The position numbers were made by a program, and so were the translations under genes. 9,716 nucleotides of DNA from Bacteroidetes bacterium GWA2_30_7. Lineage in GTDB: Bacteria > Bacteroidota > Bacteroidia > Bacteroidales > GWF2-33-38. Numbering within the stretch: the stretch's first letter is position 1; each line of letters opens with the position of its first letter. The stretch lies in NCBI GenBank assembly GCA_001768155.1, contig MENC01000204.1, positions 22,408-32,123 of the forward strand, given 5' to 3'. The notes beneath the pieces are model-generated. The model ran no database searches and had not been told where the DNA came from. It saw only the letters and a list, made by a program, of their open reading frames with translations. Below, piece after piece: positions 5,636 through 9,716 of this stretch.

Positions 5636-6340
5636 TTATTTTTTATGCTTGAATTCATGTAAGCTTTCCTCTTTTGCTTTATTTCTGAAATTCTGTCTAA
5701 AACCCAATCCCAAAGTTAAATGAAAAGCCAAATTATGCACCTTTGCTTTGCCATTGGCTACAGGTACAATAGCATAACCGTATGTAACTTTAGCCTCAGT
5801 TTCAAGAAAAATTAATCCAGTCAGTTTAATTCGACTGTTAATAGCAAGATTCACTGCTGAACCTGAAATATAATAACCATCATTAAAAAGCCCGGCTTTT
5901 TCATTGAGTGGGAGATTACGAATTGTATTCTCAGGATGTCCCAGCACTATACCTATCCCTGGTTTTATAAAAAATTTCCCAAATGCGTAACCACTATTTA
6001 TCAATAGCAGATTAAACCCATGCGAAATGCTGAATCGCTGAATTTCGTCGGACAGGTTATTCAGATATAGTTTGTGATGTATAAATTCTAATTCGCACAA
6101 TTTTTTATTCTTGATTCTTGTTATTTTAAAGTCCCAGTATAAAGGAAAATTAAATGGCTCCGACCTGAAACGACCTAATTGTTTAATATCTGGGTAGCCT
6201 AGTTGTGAAATGCTTAATGGCAAAGGAAAATTGACAACATATCCGGCACTTAGCGATGTTGACCATTCGGTTTGTGCCAATAGACCTGTACTTGATAGAA
6301 GCAGAAAAATTAAAGCTGTTATCTTTTTTAAGCTGTACAT
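5636..6340 (-). CDS. Exported protein, probable outer-membrane beta-barrel, function unknown
   Basis: The 234-residue product begins with a clear signal peptide (MYSLKKITALIFLLLSSTGL, then LAQ) with likely cleavage between A22 and Q23. The mature part has amphipathic strand-like runs (WSTSLSAGYVVNF, FIKPGIGIVLGHP, LAFHLTLGLGF), fitting a small outer-membrane beta-barrel of eight to ten strands. The final ~20 residues are charged (RNKAKEESLHEFKHKK) and would follow the last strand. Possible conserved spots are EFIHHKLYL at 85-93, GHPENTI at 134-140 and the closing HxxLGLGF at 207-214. I cannot name a family; lipid A deacylase-like barrels are one idea, without a visible catalytic signature. 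By eye it is less AT-rich than its neighbours, and with the palindromic element just downstream it may have been acquired separately. No promoter box was found. Confidence 0.72.
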   Translation of the reverse strand: MYSLKKITALIFLLLSSTGLLAQTEWSTSLSAGYVVNFPLPLSISQLGYPDIKQLGRFRSEPFNFPLYWDFKITRIKNKKLCELEFIHHKLYLNNLSDEIQRFSISHGFNLLLINSGYAFGKFFIKPGIGIVLGHPENTIRNLPLNEKAGLFNDGYYISGSAVNLAINSRIKLTGLIFLETEAKVTYGYAIVPVANGKAKVHNLAFHLTLGLGFRQNFRNKAKEESLHEFKHKK

Positions 6341-6438
6341 TTCAGATTTGTATAGATGTTACTTTATGGTGCTTCGGTAAATCATTCCATTGCAATCGGA
6401 AAAATAAGGTGTTTCAATGTGTGGTACAAATCAATCTC

Positions 6439-6451
6439 TATACTTAGTATA
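6439..6451. repeat. Short perfect palindrome in the spacer
   Basis: TATACT-T-AGTATA lies between the kinase gene end (6462) and the start of the gene at 6340. It is about 100 bases upstream of that gene on the minus strand, so it could be an operator or part of a weak terminator. No protein partner is suggested by the window. Confidence 0.3.
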
Positions 6452-6461
6452 ACATTGCCAT

Positions 6462-8762
6462 TTATTTGTTATAATATTTATCAATTATTTTATATAATTC
6501 CTTAAAATTGATAGGTTTAGATAAATATTCGTCCATTCCCGCATTTATACATCTATTTTTATCATTTATCATTGCATAAGCCGTAAATGCAATTATTGGA
6601 GTGTGTTTTCCTGTATTTTCTTCAATTTCTCTGATTTTTTGTGTAGCTTCAATTCCAGTCATAACAGGCATTTGAATATCCATCAATACAATATCATATT
6701 TATTGTTTTGATATTTTTCAACTGCTAATTTTCCATTCTCGACCAAGTCTAAATTCCATTTCTTTGATTTTGCAATTGCATTAATTAAATGCTGATTAGT
6801 CAAATCGTCTTCGGCTACAAGAATTTTCAAATTTTGAAGATTATTATAAACTTCTTGTTTCGTAACATTCTTGTTTACTAAGTTATTATCAGGTAATTCA
6901 AAAGGAATTTCTACAAAAAAAGTTGACCCTTTACCGACAATACTTTCAGCATTAATAGTTCCATTCATCATAGTTATAAGTCTTTTAACGATTGATAAAC
7001 CCAGCCCTGTTCCTTGAACTTTATCTGATTCATTTTCTTGATAAAATTCTTCGAAAATTTTATTTAAACTTTCTTTGGATATTCCTATCCCGCTGTCTTC
7101 AATTTTTAATGAAAAAATTAAAAAATTATTTAAAGAAGTTGTGATATTAAAATAAATTTTTATTTCTCCTTTGCTTGTAAACTTTATTGCATTACTAATT
7201 AAATTTACTAATACTTGTTTTATTCTTAAAGGATCGCCAATTACATTATCCAAAAAATTATCAATATTTCTATATGTTAAAGTCAAATTTTTTGATTCAG
7301 CAACAATTTTAAAACTACTAACTACTGATTCAATTAATTCATTCAGATTGAACTCTTTATTAATTATCGAAATTTTTCCGGCTTCAATTTTCGATAAATC
7401 CAGAATGTCGTTAATCAATTTTAATAAAGTTTCGCCTGAAGTTTTAATCAAAGAAAGCATTTCGGTTTTTTTTGCATCCTTTTCAACATTTAATAATATC
7501 TCCGTAAAGCCTAGAATTCCATTCATTGGAGTACGAATTTCGTGGCTGATATTTGCTAAAAATTTACTTTTAGCTTGATTTGCCTCTTCAGCTAAGTTCA
7601 TCGAAAGTTTTAATTTATCCTCATATTCTTTTTGCTTGGTTATATCTCTGGAAATATATCCTAGCATTAATTTATTTTCAATGTTAATTGGAAAAACTGA
7701 AACCTGAATATACTTTTCAATTTCCCCGTTATTTACAATTCTATTTTCTGTAACATTATAAAATAGTTTACTTGTACCATATCTTAATGTTTGAGTAACA
7801 GAACTTTTTATTTTTTCTTTAAATTCATTATTCTTTAATTCAGTAGGCAATGTTATGTATTGAATATCCCAAATATAATTACCAATTGCATTTGAAGCAG
7901 AAATTCCACTAATAATCTCCTGTGCTTTATTCCATTCAATTATAATTCCACTATCATTTACTAATGCTATTCCATCAACCGATTGATGAACAAGATGTTT
8001 GAATTTTATTTCAGATTCTGCCAATAATGTTTCAGCCATTATTTTATCAGTGATATTTTTTGCAATTACTTGATTACAAGCAAAATTATTATAAAAAATA
8101 GGAATGGAAATAATTTCAACAAATAATTCGTCTCCTTTTCGAGTAATTACCTTTTCTATATGTTTGGATTCAAAATTTTCTTGATTTATAGTTTTACTAA
8201 CCTGCTCTTTATAATCATTGTGAATAAAGTTGAAAATAGAATGTCCTTTTACTTCTTCTTCATTATCAAAGCCAAGTAATTTTAACCCATTTTTATTAAT
8301 GAAAAGTATAAAGCCATTATGATGAATGAGTATAATATCCATCGAATTATCAATTAATTGCTGATACTTTATTTCATTTTCCTTTTGAATAGAAATATTT
8401 TTAGCAATTATTAATAAGTTTTTATTTCCATTTTCTAAATCAATTACTCTTGCAAAAGATTCAAAATAAATATAATTACCCGATTTATGTCTAATTCGAT
8501 ATTCTGTTCGACCTAATTGCTGTCCATTAAAAATTTTGTTTATTCTTTCTATTGCTTTATTAATATCGTCAGGATGAATGTATTGAAAAATATTTTTATT
8601 GATAATTTCATTATTTTCATAACCTAAAGTAGAAAGTATATTTTTACTTGAAAAAACAATTATCCCTTGATTATTAATTTCAGTAATAACATCATTTGTA
8701 ATTTCAGTTATTAAATTATATCGTTCCTGAATATCCATAAAACGCTTTTTAGTTTTAACCAT
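6462..8762 (-). CDS. Soluble hybrid sensor histidine kinase (PAS-PAS-PAS-HisKA-HATPase-REC)
   Basis: This 766-residue protein has no membrane span or signal peptide, so it senses in the cytosol. Three PAS domains with PAC tails lie at about 12-125 (HPDD at 63-66), 131-240 and 250-378. The HisKA dimerisation domain at about 395-463 has the phospho-acceptor His407 in SHEIRTPMNGILGF. The ATPase domain at about 505-623 shows the N box around N520/N524, G1 EDSGIGI (D556) and G2 GTGLGLS (584-590). A receiver domain at about 645-763 has D651/D652, phospho-acceptor Asp695 in LMDIQMP, Thr727 and Lys749. All catalytic residues are present. Signal would pass from His407 to Asp695 and then to an HPt protein not seen here. 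No cofactor-binding residue is evident in the PAS domains, so the ligand is unknown. The gene stands alone on its strand. The start at 8762 could instead be Met9 (MDIQERYN). Confidence 0.95.
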   Translation of the reverse strand: MVKTKKRFMDIQERYNLITEITNDVITEINNQGIIVFSSKNILSTLGYENNEIINKNIFQYIHPDDINKAIERINKIFNGQQLGRTEYRIRHKSGNYIYFESFARVIDLENGNKNLLIIAKNISIQKENEIKYQQLIDNSMDIILIHHNGFILFINKNGLKLLGFDNEEEVKGHSIFNFIHNDYKEQVSKTINQENFESKHIEKVITRKGDELFVEIISIPIFYNNFACNQVIAKNITDKIMAETLLAESEIKFKHLVHQSVDGIALVNDSGIIIEWNKAQEIISGISASNAIGNYIWDIQYITLPTELKNNEFKEKIKSSVTQTLRYGTSKLFYNVTENRIVNNGEIEKYIQVSVFPINIENKLMLGYISRDITKQKEYEDKLKLSMNLAEEANQAKSKFLANISHEIRTPMNGILGFTEILLNVEKDAKKTEMLSLIKTSGETLLKLINDILDLSKIEAGKISIINKEFNLNELIESVVSSFKIVAESKNLTLTYRNIDNFLDNVIGDPLRIKQVLVNLISNAIKFTSKGEIKIYFNITTSLNNFLIFSLKIEDSGIGISKESLNKIFEEFYQENESDKVQGTGLGLSIVKRLITMMNGTINAESIVGKGSTFFVEIPFELPDNNLVNKNVTKQEVYNNLQNLKILVAEDDLTNQHLINAIAKSKKWNLDLVENGKLAVEKYQNNKYDIVLMDIQMPVMTGIEATQKIREIEENTGKHTPIIAFTAYAMINDKNRCINAGMDEYLSKPINFKELYKIIDKYYNK

Positions 8763-8808
8763 AAAAATACGTAATAATTTGTAATTTGAACTTTTTATTA
8801 AAGCTTTT

Positions 8809-8815
8809 ATTTTAT
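8809..8815 (+). repeat. Possible target-site duplication, left copy
   Basis: ATTTTAT, repeated at 9001-9007. Both copies sit six bases from the perfect 13-bp inverted-repeat ends. Because the DNA is AT-rich, chance is not excluded. Confidence 0.35.
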
Positions 8816-9000
8816 GATTTCACTCCGAAAAGTCTTTTTTTTGCCACCAAAACACTAAACCACAAAAGTATTTCAGAAAGTATTTGTCTGATAATCTTAT
8901 TTATGCAGATTTTGGTGCTTTTGTGTTTTGGTGGCTACTTTAAATTCTATTGTAGGTTTTGGTGGACATTATTCATTTGTTGACTTTTCGGAGTAAGTTC
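8816..9000. repeat. 185-bp palindromic element with nested inverted repeats and possible target duplication
   Basis: Two perfect 13-bp inverted-repeat pairs are nested. The outer is ACTCCGAAAAGTC at 8822-8834 against 8982-8994; the inner is GCCACCAAAACAC at 8843-8855 against 8923-8935. A near-copy of the inner motif (GGTTTTGGTGGAC) lies at 8955-8967. Six bases outside each outer arm the sequence ATTTTAT occurs in direct orientation (8809-8815 and 9001-9007), a possible target-site duplication. No coding frame inside looks real. It fits a non-autonomous element lying upstream of the kinase gene. Confidence 0.6.
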
Positions 9001-9007
9001 ATTTTAT
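9001..9007 (+). repeat. Possible target-site duplication, right copy
   Basis: ATTTTAT, the direct-repeat partner of 8809-8815 on the other side of the palindromic element. Confidence 0.35.
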
Positions 9008-9100
9008 TTATAAATTATTAATTAAATTTTATAAGTTTGAATATATTTCGTAACTTCAATTTGTTTTCAGAAAAATCTGAATGAATATAATTAAAAAATT

Positions 9101-9275
9101 GCCCATAGGGCATAAATGACAATAAAAACACAAGCGACAATGAAGCTTTTTCCCGTAGGGAATATACATTGTTATAGAAGCGAGTTTAGTGTTTGGCATA
9201 TTTGATTTTTTGTTAATGTCCTACGGACAAAATTTATTTATATATTGTTTTTATTGACATTCAAGCCCTATGGGC
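9101..9275. repeat. 175-bp inverted-repeat element with four mini-hairpins
   Basis: The ends 9101-9130 and 9246-9275 are inverted copies matching at 27 of 30 positions. Four short hairpins with three-base loops lie in the unit: TGCCC-ATA-GGGCA (9100-9112), TTCCC-GTA-GGGAA (9150-9162), TGTCC-TAC-GGACA (9217-9229) and AGCCC-TAT-GGGCT (9264-9276). Loops ATA and GTA on the left become TAC and TAT on the right, as expected of one large palindrome. A further pair, ACAATG/CATTGT, encloses the second hairpin. No gene lies inside. The element ends 42 bases before the helicase start. Confidence 0.65.
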
Positions 9276-9317
9276 TAATACTCTGAAATCAGTTTGAACT
9301 TACTATATTTCAAAATC

Positions 9318-9716
9318 ATGGGCGAAGTCAAAATATATAAAGCATCTGCAGGTTCTGGTAAAACGTTTACTATTACACTGGAATATCTTAAATTAATTAT
9401 CATTAATCCATTCAGATACAAGAATATACTAGCTGTAACTTTTACAAATAAAGCTTCTGCTGAAATGAAAAGCAGAATTATAAGTAGCTTAAATTCAATT
9501 GCAAAAGAAAATGAAACACCATATTTTGAATTATTAACCGAATCGTTGAATCTTACAAGAGCACAATTAATTGAAAAATCAAAAATTGCCCTTTTCTGTA
9601 TTTTACACGATTATTCTCGATTTGCTATTGGTACAATTGATAGTTTTTTTCAGAAAGTAATTTCAAATTTCATAAAAGAAACCGGATTACAAGCTGGATT
9701 TACGTTAGAACTTGAT
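9318..9716 (+). CDS. AddA/RecB-type UvrD-family helicase (N-terminal 133 residues only)
   Basis: Translation from the ATG at 9318 stays open to the right edge. It begins MGEVKIYKASAGSGKTFTIT, with the Walker A motif at 9-16 (ASAGSGKT, Lys15). Motif Ia follows as AVTFTNKASAEM at 39-50, and the superfamily 1 signature TIDSFFQKV lies at 106-114. The Walker A so near the N-terminus and the ASAGSGKT form are typical of AddA- and RecB-like helicases, which unwind DNA at double-strand breaks with a nuclease partner for recombination repair. The full protein would be around 1000 residues; the rest, including any C-terminal nuclease domain and an AddB partner, lies outside. The near-match TATATTTC just upstream could be a poor -7 box. 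Helicase family is sure; AddA rather than another UvrD relative is likely. Confidence 0.88.
   Translation, partial: MGEVKIYKASAGSGKTFTITLEYLKLIIINPFRYKNILAVTFTNKASAEMKSRIISSLNSIAKENETPYFELLTESLNLTRAQLIEKSKIALFCILHDYSRFAIGTIDSFFQKVISNFIKETGLQAGFTLELD

Noticed and set aside
7171..7578. Plus-strand open frame antisense to the kinase HisKA/HATPase region
   Set aside because: The opposite frame encodes conserved kinase motifs, so this is a shadow with no supporting signal.
8786..8983. Open plus-strand frame inside the palindromic element
   Set aside because: It is made from the two arms of the inverted repeats, has low-complexity F/L/C-rich content, and shows no domain or promoter.
9100..9276. 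Repeated GC-rich motifs resembling CRISPR repeats
   Set aside because: Only four copies of 13 bases exist, they are themselves palindromic and arranged as an inverted whole, spacing is uneven, and no cas gene is nearby.

Overview
The window looks like a chromosomal segment of a low-GC member of the Bacteroidota. Three things suggest this: AT-rich codon use, signal peptides ending just before Q as is common for secreted proteins of this phylum, and near-perfect copies of the Bacteroidota -7 promoter motif TAnnTTTG ahead of two genes. No rRNA, tRNA, CRISPR array or transposase gene was seen.

Positions 1-4457, all on the minus strand, form a polyhydroxyalkanoate (PHA) locus. In transcription order it holds a phasin-like helical protein (4457-3759), a VapB/VapC-type toxin-antitoxin pair (3614-3017), a MaoC-type (R)-enoyl-CoA hydratase like PhaJ (2994-2593), a class I-type PHA synthase PhaC (2448-673), a four-helix-bundle S23-family gene inside a 535-bp inverted-repeat unit (665-131), and the first 25 codons of a PhaB-like acetoacetyl-CoA reductase (75-1). 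PhaB and PhaJ would supply (R)-3-hydroxyacyl-CoA from acetoacetyl-CoA and from beta-oxidation intermediates. PhaC would polymerise it, and the phasin-like protein could coat the granule. The toxin-antitoxin pair and the S23 unit look like later insertions.

Positions 4458-6461 hold two minus-strand genes for small exported, probably outer-membrane beta-barrel proteins of unknown function (5333-4779 and 6340-5636). Between them lies a 130-bp palindromic element (5450-5579) built like a MITE or paired REP element.

Positions 6462-8762 encode a soluble hybrid histidine kinase (three PAS domains, HisKA, HATPase, receiver) on the minus strand with no partner gene visible.

Positions 8763-9317 have no gene but carry two distinct palindromic elements. 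One (8816-9000) has nested perfect 13-bp inverted repeats and a possible 7-bp target duplication. The other (9101-9275) has a 30-bp imperfect inverted repeat and four mini-hairpins of the type CC(C)-RTA-(G)GG. From 9318 to the end, on the plus strand, runs the N-terminal part of an AddA/RecB-type UvrD helicase.

The most notable features are the PHA operon with its insertions and the number of unrelated palindromic elements packed into the intergenic spaces.
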